Shown piece by piece: positions 33,491 to 44,200 of a stretch of 64,000 nucleotides of DNA. A model generated the notes under the pieces. It searched no databases. It was given only the letters and a program-made list of their open reading frames with translations, and was not told where the DNA came from. The number at the start of each line of letters is the position of its first letter. Position 1 is the first letter of the stretch. Both the position numbers and the translations under genes were made by a program. The stretch spans positions 184,201,958-184,265,957 of the forward strand of contig CM054062.1 of assembly GCA_028641055.1 (NCBI GenBank), in the 5' to 3' direction. Source of the stretch: Alopecurus myosuroides. Lineage: Eukaryota; Streptophyta; Magnoliopsida; Poales; Poaceae.

Positions 33491-36400
33491 AACCAGCGGC
33501 GCTGGCTGGAGTTTCCGTTCGGACGGGATCGATTTCTGCTACTGGAGAGCGCGTAGTCTGTGGCCTTGTCCACAGATTCGGCTCCTTCGACTTCGTCACT
33601 GACAACGCCGGCGATTTCGGCGGCAGGGCCATGCCGGAGGGCGGCTCGGTGATCTCCTTCGGCGCGCACCTCGTCTACGTCGCCACCGTCGTCGACTGCA
33701 CGTACCCCGAGCTGGTGCATGACGCGGAGGATCCGCCTGCCGTTGTCGCCGCACGCGGGAGGCCGCTGGGCAGCTCCGCGGACGTCGCGGAGGTGATGCT
33801 AGCTGGCTTGGCTGCGGACGCCGGCACAGGTGCTCCAGGCGCTGCGGTCGTTGCTGAGGACCTTGCTGGCCCGAGCGTTGGTGGCAGGACTCACCGGCCC
33901 TACGAGAAGGAGTGCAACCTACCGCTTTCCACTACCCCGACTATCCCTGCGTCAGCTGCGCGCCCGGGCATGCCGCCTCCCACCGACCTCGAGCTCCTGA
34001 GCATGAAGGAGCAGCTCGAGCGGCAACGCCAGGAGCTGCTCGCAGAGCAGGCAGAGTTGGACAAGATCAGGCTAGAGCTTAGCCTAGATCAGCTTGAGTA
34101 CAACAAGGCTCACGGCTTCACGCCAGTCACTAGGAGAGCTAGCAGAGCAGGCGCCACGCGGCGTAACCTAGGTGCCGAGATGGCAACCGTTGTAGAGGCT
34201 CCCGCTCAGTCCGCCACCGCAAACACCTTCACTAGGCCTAGGTATAGCACACCCGCCAAGACACTTAGAGCTGCAGAGGCCGTGGCCGCCGAGTTACCTC
34301 ATCTCGACGGCGACGCGCGCGCTAGGCAGCAAGAGAGGCTCAACGAGTTGGTATTAGAGGCTGCTAGGCAGAACGAGGAGTTCCGAAAAGCCAACCCGGG
34401 TGCCAGAGCTTCTCAGGTGGTGCACTCGCACGCGGCTAGATCTAACGATCAGGCCTCATCTCCGCACCCCAGCCGCGAGAAGAGCCGCAGCGGACGCTCT
34501 GGCGGAGACAGGAAAATGCAGGTGTACGACCCGACTGCTGCCGCGAAACAGCTCGCTGTGCCGCAGCAGCCCGGTCAGAAACACAACGCTGCAGGAGCAG
34601 GCTCTCAAGCCCATAAAGCTCAAAGCCAGGTCCGAGCTGGAGAGCGCCCAGGACCTTCTCGGCGCCCCGCCGCTCAGCCTACTCGGCAGAGGCAGCAGCC
34701 GCGCGCAGTGGCGCCAGTCGCCAACCCGGTGGAGCAGCCTGCAGCCGTGCAGGTGGATAGGTATGATGACGGCTACTCGACCATGGAGATGGCTGGCTAT
34801 GATATTCTGGATCGTGTTGGCGAGCGCGTGTTGGCGCCTGGAGATGCAAGGCACCAGCTGGACCGGATCAGCTTGTCGGCGCGGCTTGAGAACACGGGTC
34901 CTCCTGGCCCCGAGTGCTTCGGCCCGCGCATCATGAACGAGCCGTCCGTGAAGGGCTTCCAGCTCGCAAGGGGCACCAAGAGCTACAATGGTAGTACCAA
35001 GCCAGAAGACTGGCTCAATGACTATGTCACCGCGGTCCATATCGCGGGCGGCAACCGGAGATGGGCGGTGCGGTACGTCCCGCAGATGCTAGAGGGTCCA
35101 GCTCGCACTTGGCTCAACAACTTGCCCAAGAACAGCATCAATTGCTGGCTGGATTTCTCAGATGCCTTCGTCAGCAACTTCACCAGCACGTACAAGAGGC
35201 CGAATAGGCCGCAGCAGCTGTTCGCCTGCAGGCAGCGAGAAGACGAGACAGACCGCGAGTACCTTACTCGGTGGAGCACATTGAGGAACACCTGTGAAGG
35301 TGTGAATGAAGCCCAGGCCATCACTTGGTTTGCGCAGGGTTGCAGACATGGCAGTATGCTGTGGCAGAGGTTGCAGAGGGAGATGCCCAACACTCTGGCG
35401 GAGACCATCAAGATTGCGGATCAGTACGCACTCGGTGATCCTACCCAGCCCCTGATGGACTCCTCTGAGTTGAGAAGAAACTTCAGCAACAACAAGCGCA
35501 ACGAGTTCCGCAACAAGCGCAGGGGTGACCGAATAGATACTCGGTATGACCCTGAAGAGGTGAATGCAGTGGCTGTTGGAGCTGGGGGTAGCCAAAGGCA
35601 AAAACCTGCTGGAGCCTACGGGCAGAACCAGAACCAGGGCCAGGGCAACAAGAAACCATTCCGTGCTCCTCAGTCGGGTAGCGGTAACTCCGAGCAGCCG
35701 AGGAAGTTCGTCTTTGACGACATGAAGGATGGCCCATGCAGCTTTCACACTCAGCACCCTTCAAGGCCAGCCAACCATACTACCCGGCAGTGCGAGTGGT
35801 GGGATCTGATCAAGAATGATGGCTTGCCTCCTCCTCCTCCTCTGCCAGCGGCCAATGCTAATGTGCAGCCTGCTCGCGCACCCGCAGCTCGGCCGCCAGT
35901 GTTTCCGAGAAGGGAGAATGTGAACCAAGTGGCTTTAGGAGCCAACCGTCACTTCAACAATGAGAGCTACCGCAACAACAACAACAACTACAACCGCAAC
36001 AACAACAGAGGCAACAACAACTACCAGGGCAACAACAACAACGGCAACAATGGGGGCGGAGGCTCCAACCAGTACCAAGAGCACCATGAGAGCTACATGA
36101 TCTTCACCTCTGAGCCAGTCGACAAGCAATCACAGCACAGGCGTGCCATGGAGGTCAATGCAGTGATTCCTGCTGTCCCTCACTACATGTATTGGTGTGA
36201 CCAGGAGATCAGGTGGTCCCGAGTAGATCATCCCAAGGTGATGCCCAACCCGGGTAGCTACGCCTTGGTGTTGGATCCTACTTTCCTGGGTCCCGAGAAG
36301 AATGTGAGGTTCAACAAGGTGCTAATCGACAACGGCAGCAGCATCAACATTGTGTACAGAGACACACTCGAGAAGCTTGGCCTGGCCGAGAACATGCTGC

Positions 36401-36909
36401 TACCTAGCAAGACCACCTTCCATGGCATTGTGCCGGGAGTCTCGTGCAACCCGATTGGCCGAGTGTGGATAGATGTGCTATTCGAGACAAGGGAGAACTG
36501 CCGCACAGAGCGCCTGCAGTTCGAGGTGGTTGATCACAAGAGCCCTTACCATGCTCTACTCGGCAGGCCTGCTCTGAGCAAGTTCATGGCTTCTACCCAC
36601 ACGGCATATCTGAAGATGAAGATCCCTGGTCCCAATGGTGTGATTACCATTGCCGGTGATTACAAGAAGTCCATGGAGTGTGCCTCTGCTGGTTCCCAGT
36701 TGGCGGAGTCGATGGTGATTGCTGCCGAGAAGAAGAAGATGTATGAGGTGGTGGCCATGGCGCAATCCGCGCAAGCTGGCGCGCAAGGCGTGCCGAGTAC
36801 CCAACACAGGACCGCGTTCCAGGCATCTCAGGAAACCAAGAAGGTCCAGGTCGACCCCGAGTTCCCCGACCGCGTAGCCATCATTGGCTCCGGGTTGGCG
36901 GAGAAATAG
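33484..36909 (+). CDS. Gypsy2 gag-protease polyprotein
   Basis: Structural polyprotein of about 1141 residues, ending in TAG. The start is chosen at MGQPAALAG, the first ATG after the LTR and inside the primer-binding site; an ATG further upstream (33346) lies in the LTR. Order: variable Ala/Gly-rich N-terminus; a charged coiled-coil segment near residues 175-210 (EQLERQRQELLAEQAELDKIRLEL); a basic, low-complexity stretch; a retrotransposon gag core at about 495-660 (MLEGPARTWLNNLP region); a CX2HX9HX4C zinc-knuckle-like motif near 752; an Asn-rich linker encoded by AAC repeats (820-870); and an aspartic protease with LIDNGSSINIV near residue 948. The frame is fully open with GC-rich codon use. 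The following pol is in the same frame, so the TAG could be a mutated CAG or a natural gag-pol stop. Confidence 0.88.
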   Translation: MGQPAALAGVSVRTGSISATGERVVCGLVHRFGSFDFVTDNAGDFGGRAMPEGGSVISFGAHLVYVATVVDCTYPELVHDAEDPPAVVAARGRPLGSSADVAEVMLAGLAADAGTGAPGAAVVAEDLAGPSVGGRTHRPYEKECNLPLSTTPTIPASAARPGMPPPTDLELLSMKEQLERQRQELLAEQAELDKIRLELSLDQLEYNKAHGFTPVTRRASRAGATRRNLGAEMATVVEAPAQSATANTFTRPRYSTPAKTLRAAEAVAAELPHLDGDARARQQERLNELVLEAARQNEEFRKANPGARASQVVHSHAARSNDQASSPHPSREKSRSGRSGGDRKMQVYDPTAAAKQLAVPQQPGQKHNAAGAGSQAHKAQSQVRAGERPGPSRRPAAQPTRQRQQPRAVAPVANPVEQPAAVQVDRYDDGYSTMEMAGYDILDRVGERVLAPGDARHQLDRISLSARLENTGPPGPECFGPRIMNEPSVKGFQLARGTKSYNGSTKPEDWLNDYVTAVHIAGGNRRWAVRYVPQMLEGPARTWLNNLPKNSINCWLDFSDAFVSNFTSTYKRPNRPQQLFACRQREDETDREYLTRWSTLRNTCEGVNEAQAITWFAQGCRHGSMLWQRLQREMPNTLAETIKIADQYALGDPTQPLMDSSELRRNFSNNKRNEFRNKRRGDRIDTRYDPEEVNAVAVGAGGSQRQKPAGAYGQNQNQGQGNKKPFRAPQSGSGNSEQPRKFVFDDMKDGPCSFHTQHPSRPANHTTRQCEWWDLIKNDGLPPPPPLPAANANVQPARAPAARPPVFPRRENVNQVALGANRHFNNESYRNNNNNYNRNNNRGNNNYQGNNNNGNNGGGGSNQYQEHHESYMIFTSEPVDKQSQHRRAMEVNAVIPAVPHYMYWCDQEIRWSRVDHPKVMPNPGSYALVLDPTFLGPEKNVRFNKVLIDNGSSINIVYRDTLEKLGLAENMLLPSKTTFHGIVPGVSCNPIGRVWIDVLFETRENCRTERLQFEVVDHKSPYHALLGRPALSKFMASTHTAYLKMKIPGPNGVITIAGDYKKSMECASAGSQLAESMVIAAEKKKMYEVVAMAQSAQAGAQGVPSTQHRTAFQASQETKKVQVDPEFPDRVAIIGSGLAEK

Positions 36910-39900
36910 GAAAGCGAGCTCATCCACTTCCTCCGTGAGAATCGGGACGTGTTCGCCTGGTCCAATGAAGATCTACCAGGAGTCCCGAGGGAGTTGGTTG
37001 AGCACTCATTACATGTGCGTCCTGACGCCAAGCCAGTGAAGCAGGCTATGCGCCGCTTCGGAGATGAGAGAAGGAAGGCCATTGGTGACCAGATCACCAA
37101 GTTGCTGATAAGCAATTTCATCATGGAGGTGCTGCATCCGGATTGGCTAGCCAACCCGGTCATGGTCGAGAAGAAGAAGGAGGATCCCAAGGCTGCCACT
37201 GCATGACGCATGTGTGTCGACTACACCGACTTGAACAAGGCATGCCCCAAGGATCCCTTCCCGCTTCCTCGCATCGATCAGGTGATCGATTCCACTGCTG
37301 GTTGTGAACTGCTGTCTTTCATAGATGCCTACTCTGGTTTCCACCAGATTGCACTCAATCCTGCTGATCAAATAAAGATTGCTTTCATTACCCCGTACGG
37401 GGCTTATTGCTATCGTGTCATGTGTTTTGGCTTGAGGAATGCGGGTGCAACCTATCAGAGATGCATGCAGAAATGCTTGCACGACCAGCTCGGCAATAAT
37501 GTGCAGGTGTACGTAGATGACATTGTCATCAAAACGAATAAAACACATACTCTGCTTGCCGACCTGGAGGAAACCTTTGCTAACCTACGCAAGTACAAAA
37601 TGAAGCTGAATCCGAGTAAATGCACCTTTGGTGTCCCGGCTGGCAAGCTACTCGGCTTCCTGGTATCTAGTCGGGGCATTGAAGCCAATCCTTCAAAGAT
37701 AAAAGCTATTGAGAGCATGTCTTTGCCGAGATCCCTGAAAGACTTGCAGAAATTCACTGGTTGCTTGGCATCTCTGAGCCGTTTCCTGGGCCGAATGGGC
37801 GAGAAGGCCCTGCCTCTATACCAGCTGATGAAGAAAAGTGACAAGTTTGTCTGGACTCCGCAAGCGGATGTGGCATTCAATGAGCTGAAGGCAATGCTGG
37901 CTAGCGCTCCCATCTTGGCTAGTCCGCTACCCAAGGAGCCAATGCTGCTGTACATTGCTGCCACTAACCGGGTAGTCAGTGTGGTGGAGCGAGAAGAAGA
38001 AGGCAAGAGTGTGCAGCGCCCAGTGTAGTATCTCAGTGAAGTGTTGTCTAGCTCCAAGCAAAACTACCCGCACTACCAGAAGATGACCTACGGCGTGTAC
38101 CTAGGCGCCAAGAAGCTAAAGCATTACTTCCAAGAACATCCTATCACGGTCGTGAGCTCTGCGCCCATCTCGGATATCATGGGCAACAAGGAGGCGAGTG
38201 GCAGAGTAGCCAAGTGGGCAATCGAGCTGGCCGCGTATGCACCCGCGTATGCGAGAAGAGAAGCTATCAAATCTCAGATTCTGGAGGAATTTCTGGTGGA
38301 TTGGGCCGAGGTGCAGTATGAACCTCCTGCTCCAGTTTCTAATTACTGGAAGATGCACTTTGATGGCTCGAAGGTGAAGGAAGGCCTTGGTGCTGGCGTG
38401 GTGCTTACGTCACCCAAGCGAGATCAACTCAAGTATGTGTTGCAGATTCATTTCAAGGCGTCCAACAACGTAGCAGAGTACGAGGCAGTGGTGCATGGTT
38501 TGCGAGTAGCCAAGGAGGTTGGCGGGCAGCGCATTATATGCTATGGCGATTCAGATCTGGTGGTGCAGCAAGTCTCTGTCACCTGGGATGCTCTAGATGC
38601 CAACATGGCATCATATCGCTTCCTGGTACAGTCTATGACTGGATTCTTCGAGGGCTGCGAGTTCCAGCACATTCACTGAGCAGAGAACGAAGCGGCAGAC
38701 GAGCTGTCCAAGTTGGGATCTTCTCGGCAATCCATCCCGGCGGGAGTTGCCTTGGAGAACTTGAGGAAGCCATCCATCAAGCCCTCTCCCAACTCGGAGT
38801 CCATATTTGTTCCTTCTCTGCCAAGTGAGGAATCTGATCCCATGGAGATTGACTGGGAGAATGCTACAGGAAACTCAGGGACTGCCGTTCTCTACTCGGG
38901 GACTGCCATTCCTTACTCGGGGACTGCCACTCCTTACTCGGGGACTGCCATTCCCTACTCGGGGACTGCCACTCCCTACTCGGGGACTGCCATTCCTTAC
39001 TCGGGGACTGCCACTCCTTACTCGGGGACTAGCATTCCCTACTCGGGGACTGCCACTCCCTACTCGGGGACTGCCATTCCTTACTCGGGGACTGCCACTC
39101 CTTACTCGGGGACTGCCATTCCCTACTCGGGGACTGCCACTCCCTACTCGGGGACTGCCACTCCATACTCGGGGACTGCTGTCCTTAACCCGGGGACTGT
39201 CGCATTCATTGAGGAAGTCCTTGCCAATCGATCAGGGCTCCAGAGAAGTGCTCCCAACCCTAAAGAGCAACCAGAGGTGTCTGTCCCAATGGAAGTGGAC
39301 GAACCAGTGTTTCCCACACGGGAGACACCGAGTTGGGCCATGCCCATATTATCCTTTCTAAGGGACGGTACTCTGCCAGAAGATGAGGTGGCCGCAAGAC
39401 AGATTCAGAGAAGATCCAAGGGCTATACCATATTCCGAGATGTGCTGCACAAAAGAAGTGCCACCGGCGTGCTACAACGTTGTGTGGACCCAGAAGAAGG
39501 AGGAGAGATACTGCTGGAAATACACCAACGAGAATGCGGGCACCACGCCTCTTCTCGGGCATTGGTCAAGAAAGCTTTTCGGCATGGCTTCTACTGGCTC
39601 ACAGCTCTGCAGCAAGCTGAAGATATCGTGAGGAAGTGCAATGGCTGCCAGATGTTCGCGAGTAAGATTCACATGCCTGCTTCCGAGCTGAAGACAATTC
39701 CTATCACATGGCCGTTTGCCGTATGGTGCCTGGATATGGTTGGCCCCTTCAAGCCGGCTAAAGGTAACATGACACACATCTTGGTCATGGTGGACAAGTT
39801 CACCAAGTGGATCGAAGTGAAGCCTATTCGGAAGTGCGATGGGGCCACAACTGTGAAATTCTTGAAGGATGTGATCCTGAGATACGGCTACCCGCACAGC

Positions 39901-40599
39901 ATCATCACCGACAACGGCACAAATTTCGCAGAGGGGGCAATGGTGCGGTTCTGCAGAGATAAGCACATCCGACTAGATGTTGCGTCTGTTGTGCATCCAG
40001 CCTCCAATGGACAAGTGGAAAGAGCAAACGGCATGGTACTAGCAGGCATAAAGACAAGGCTGATTGAGCCACTGCTGAAAACACCTGGGTGTTGGCTAGA
40101 CGAGTTGCCAGCGGTGTTGTGGAGTCTAAGGACTACCCCTAACCGGTCAACCGGCTACACGCCATTCTTCTTGGTATACGGGGCTGAGGCCGTGTTGCCA
40201 ATACACTTGGAGCATGACTCCCCCCGAGTAACCCTCTATACTGAGGCGGAGCCGAGAGAAGCTCGAGAAGACGACGTTGACCTGCTTGAAGAAGCAAGAG
40301 AGCTGACTCTGTCACGTTCGGCTATCTACCAGCAAAACCTGCGGCGCTATCATAGCCGAAAGGTGAACCCAAGGGTTTTCCGAGAAGGAGACATGGTCCT
40401 TAGGCTTGTGCAATGCACAGTCGGGATGCACAAGTTGTCTCCTCCATGGGAAGGGCCTTTCATTGTGAGCAAAACGCTGCACAACGATGCATACTACCTT
40501 GTAGATGTGCGCCCATCACAGGCGAACAGGGCAGATAAAGCTGGAGAAGAATCTAAGCGTCCCTGGAATGTAGCTCTACTCCGTCGTTTTCATTCGTGA
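36910..40599 (+). pseudogene. Gypsy2 pol (RT, RNase H, plant RNase H, integrase) with in-frame stops
   Basis: It continues the gag frame without any frameshift but has stops at 36907-36909 (TAG), 37204-37206 (TGA, before RMCVDYTDLNK), 38026-38028 (TAG, before YLSEVL) and 38677-38679 (TGA, before AENEAADELS). RT shows FIDAYSGFHQI and the catalytic YVDD (37509-37521). A second, plant-type RNase H has HFDGS (38356-38370), AEYEA, GDSDLV and NEAAD. Integrase has an HHCC motif (about 39515-39650), LDMVGPF (39728), TDNGTNF (39906) and GQVERANG (40011), and ends RPWNVALLRRFHS. A 7-residue repeat lies between RNase H and integrase. All catalytic residues are kept, so the damage is only point nonsense. 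Unless stops are read through or edited, the enzyme part is not made from this copy. Confidence 0.88.
38874..39209 (+). repeat. 21-bp in-frame minisatellite, 16 units
   Basis: Sixteen consecutive 21-bp units of the type CTCGGGGACTGCCAYTCCYTA, the first and last ones degenerate. They encode 7-residue repeats SGTAIPY / SGTATPY, alternating Ile and Thr, between the plant-type RNase H and integrase. The frame is kept throughout. The unit core CTCGGGGACTGC matches the sequence just before the 3' LTR (TTCGGGGACTGC, 47111-47122) at all but its first base. Confidence 0.95.
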
Positions 40600-41251
40600 G
40601 CAAAAATGTGTATGTACTCTCAATTCTACTCCGTAATCTGAAATTGAACTCGGGGACTCCCCTCGTCCAAAATTGCTCTAAGTGTTTCTACTCGGCTTTA
40701 CCTTCTGCCTATTCGGTTGCTCTACTTCAAAATTCAAAGGTACATTGAGTACTGTGTTTAAACCTACATGCCAACTCTTCGACTTTGCTGCTGTCCGAAA
40801 CCCGGCTTCATGGAAAGCAAGAGAACAAGCAAAAGGTCCATGAGCACAAGAAAAATTACTAAGGAAAGGAAGAGTGCAGGAACCGAGTAGGGTGCATTTA
40901 CTACTGTTCTTTGTCTTATCTTTTCGGCTAAGTGGTGGGCTGCGTTACTATGATTGTTTCTAAGCGGCTAAGTATTTGCAGCTCTGCTCTTTAACTCTTG
41001 TGACTCGAATACCAAAAAAGCAACAAGTTGCGGGTAGAGCTGAGACGAAAAGAGAGAGTGAATAAGAAATGCAACTCGGGGACTCGCATGATAACGCAAC
41101 CCGGCATCGAGCCAAGGCTGAACAAATTGATTAAGTTGAAAACAACAAGTGTGAATAAAAATGAGTAGCAACGGCATAGGTAGTCTGATACATTTGCACC
41201 CGGCATCCCGGGGATCTGATAAGTGTTTGAGGAATGAGCTGCAGGACAGAT
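40600..41251. other. Spacer between pol and the antisense gene, convergent 3' ends
   Basis: About 650 bp between the pol stop (40599) and the stop of the opposite-strand gene (41252). It has no open frame of interest. It repeats the words CTCGGGGACT (40650, 41076) and TACTCGG. It would contain the 3' untranslated end of the antisense transcript; I could not pick a single poly(A) signal. Confidence 0.6.
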
Positions 41252-44200
41252 TCAGGTCGAGGCGGCGTTCTCGGTGCTGGCCTTAGTTGCCTCATCTTCA
41301 GTAGTGGCCTTGGTCGCGTCTGCCTCCGAGCTGGCGTCAACAGTCTTCGCAGCTTCGTCCTCGGTCCTGGCCTTGGTCGCATCCGCTTCCAGGTTGACGG
41401 GGACGGTCTTCATTAGCTCGGCGTCGGGCTCGGTGGCTTGGGCGCGAAGGCTGATGGTGTCGTCAAGGGCAGCTCCTGACGAGGTGCCGAACTCGAGCGC
41501 GGAGGTGTCAATCGACATCTTCTCGTTCTCGTCCTCTTCATCGCTACCCGCGACGACCGTGGCCTTCCCCTCCCCGGTCTTTCCACCAGGAGACTCGAAG
41601 CAGCTCAGGTCCAGCTCCTCTGTGTCCGTCTCTTCGTCTTCGTCCTCCTCCTCGCCTTCGTCCACCTCAGTGTCGGGCTCGGTGAGGCCGTCGATGCAGG
41701 TCGCAGTATCAGCATATTGAGCGACCTCGTGAGCGACCAGCTGGCGGATAGCCACGCAGTCGGGGTTCTTCTCCCACTTGGAGTCCTGGCGCATCTCGCG
41801 GACAATCTGCAGATTAAGGTTTTCATACCAGCTGGTGATAAATAGAAGCATCATGTCCGCGCCGGCCCGAGCTCCCGATGCGCGCCATTTCTTCAGCTCG
41901 GCTTTCACGCGCTGCAGCTTCAAGGCAAGTCCGGAGATTGTTGTTGGCGCAGAGTCATCAGGCCAGAAAAGGCTGTGGATCTGGAAGGCGACGCGCACCA
42001 GCTCGGTGCCCACGCCCGCTAGCCGCGGGAACTGCCCTTGCATAATCAGGATGCTCTCCTCGATTTCTGCTCTGGTGTCCAAAGGCTCGCCCTTCTCAGC
42101 ACGAGCTGCTCGGACCTTTGCTAGGGCAGGCACGCAAGAAGACTCGAGGTCGGGAAGACTCCTGCAAGAGCTATCGAGAAAATCAGAAACAATAACAGAG
42201 TAGAGATACGAAACGAGTAGCAGAGGAACAAGAGGAAGCAGTGAAGCAAAGAAAAGAGAGCACTTACTGTTCAAGTCATGGCGCAGCCCTTGCAGCTGGT
42301 TCTTCCACGTTTCCTCGTTGGCTAGGTGCCTCTCTTCAATCAGGCGGAGCCCGTTCAGCTGAGCAAAGAGATTAGCATTGCTTTTCTTCAGCACCTCGCA
42401 CTCCTGCTCGAGGGCTTTCGCCTTGGCCTTGGCTGCCGTTTCGCTCTTTGCCTTCTCGGCGATTATTCTATCCTTTTCGGCAGCAATGTTGATAGCATCC
42501 TCGAGCGCAGTGCGCAGCTGGACTTGGAGCTTCTCCATCTCGGTAGCATTTTTTTTCTGCAGCTCGACAGCCTGGCTGGACAACTGCTGCTGCACCTCAG
42601 CATGTTTGAGGCAATCTTGATGTTCCTCGGCAAACTTCTTATGATCTTCTGAAAAGAGCAAAGCACGGTCAGCAGAGTAGCGAAGAAAGAGACACAACGA
42701 CAAGCCGAGAAGACGGCAACGTACCTTCTAGTCGTTTAATCGTGGCTTGGCCACTCTCGACAAAGGCACGGCAGGTTGAGTGCTCATCCGCCAGGGCCTT
42801 TAACTTCCCTGCAGAGTAGAAGTGGTTAGCGCAAAAAGCAGAAGCGGGCGTAAACACCAAATGCAAGAACCGCGTAGCTAAAAGCGTACCTTCAACTTCA
42901 GAAAGCTTCAATGTGCTGTTCATCACATCCTTCTCGGCTGCCTCGCCGTCTGCGCGTTCTCGTTCCAGGGCCTCGATGCGTCTCTTGGCAATGGCATGGT
43001 TCCAGAGTAGCTGACGGTGCAGGCCGGTCCGCTTCAGTAAGCTATTCTGAGAAGCAAAAGGAAGAAGAATCAGGCAAAGTAATAAAGATTCAACCCGAGA
43101 AGGCGGCAACTCGGGAGTGTATCCGCCTACTCGGCCAGAATCTCGGGGACTGGGTGGTGGATAAGGAAAAGAAGAGGAGTAGAAGAAAAGTGAAACGCAA
43201 CTCGGGGAGGATGAGTAGAAGCTTACCGCGTAAGATTGCTCGAGGTCCTCTGCATTCTTGCGGTGGACGAACATCTTGGCAGCAAGCGTGGCGGAGTTGG
43301 ATGAGATGGTCATGGGTTTGTAACCCAAGTCCGCCTTGTTCCAATCGACACGCATATGGTCCAAGTCGCCCAAATCCGTGCCGTCCCAGTTCGAGTTGCC
43401 CAGCACCTTGCTGTCCCACTTGGCATCGATGAAGCCAACCAGATCGAGCACTTGCTCAAGGCCCTGAGATGTCACCGCCTGGTCCTGAACCTCGCGCGAA
43501 GAAATGGAGAGGGATTTGTCCTGATTTGGGGCCGGGGGTATGGAGTCCACTGCCGTGGTTTTCTTCCCTTTCCGAAGAGCAAGCTTCCTCTCCGCGGGGG
43601 TTAAGCCAACCTCGTGCTGCTGGCTGATCTTCACCATATAAGGTGGGAAGCTGGGCGGATCCGAGACGCGGGATGCGCCAGCAGCGTCAGCAGCCGCGCC
43701 AGGCTCACGAATAGCCAGCTGAGTGGACTTGGTGGTTGATGTTGGCGGCGGCATCACGGCTGCATCTTGGTCGGCGCCACGCGCCGGGTTCCTGCGAACA
43801 GTGCCTTCTGTCGGGTCTGCTGACTTCTCGGCAGCTCGCTTCTTCGAAATCTCCTTCTGGACAGTTGGCTTCTCGGTGGTCTTCTTCTCGGTGGTTTTCT
43901 TCTCGGTGGCCTTCTTGGCCTTCTCCTCGGCGTCCTTCTTCTCGGCAGCTTCCTGTGCGTTCTTCCTCGTAACCGGTTTGGCCGGAGAGCTGGCTGCGGC
44001 CTTGGCTTTCTGCACCAAGGAGGAGTCAGGTGCACTGGAGGAAGTACCCTGCGCAGTGTCGGGTTGCGCATCGCTCAGTGGGTACTGCCCTGTTTCGTCA
44101 ACGGTCTCTACCCGCTGCTCGGCAGCGGGATCTGGCTGTGAGGCATCTGGTTCTTCTACCCGCGGCTGGGCCGCGGGGTCTTCTTGTTCAGCAGCCCCTG

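Noticed and set aside
34400..35764. Open frames of 178-199 codons on both strands inside Gypsy2 gag
   Set aside because: Shadows of the gag frame caused by high GC; no domain.
38874..39209. CRISPR-like array
   Set aside because: The 21-bp units are contiguous, without spacers, lie in frame in pol, and the sequence is a plant nuclear retrotransposon.
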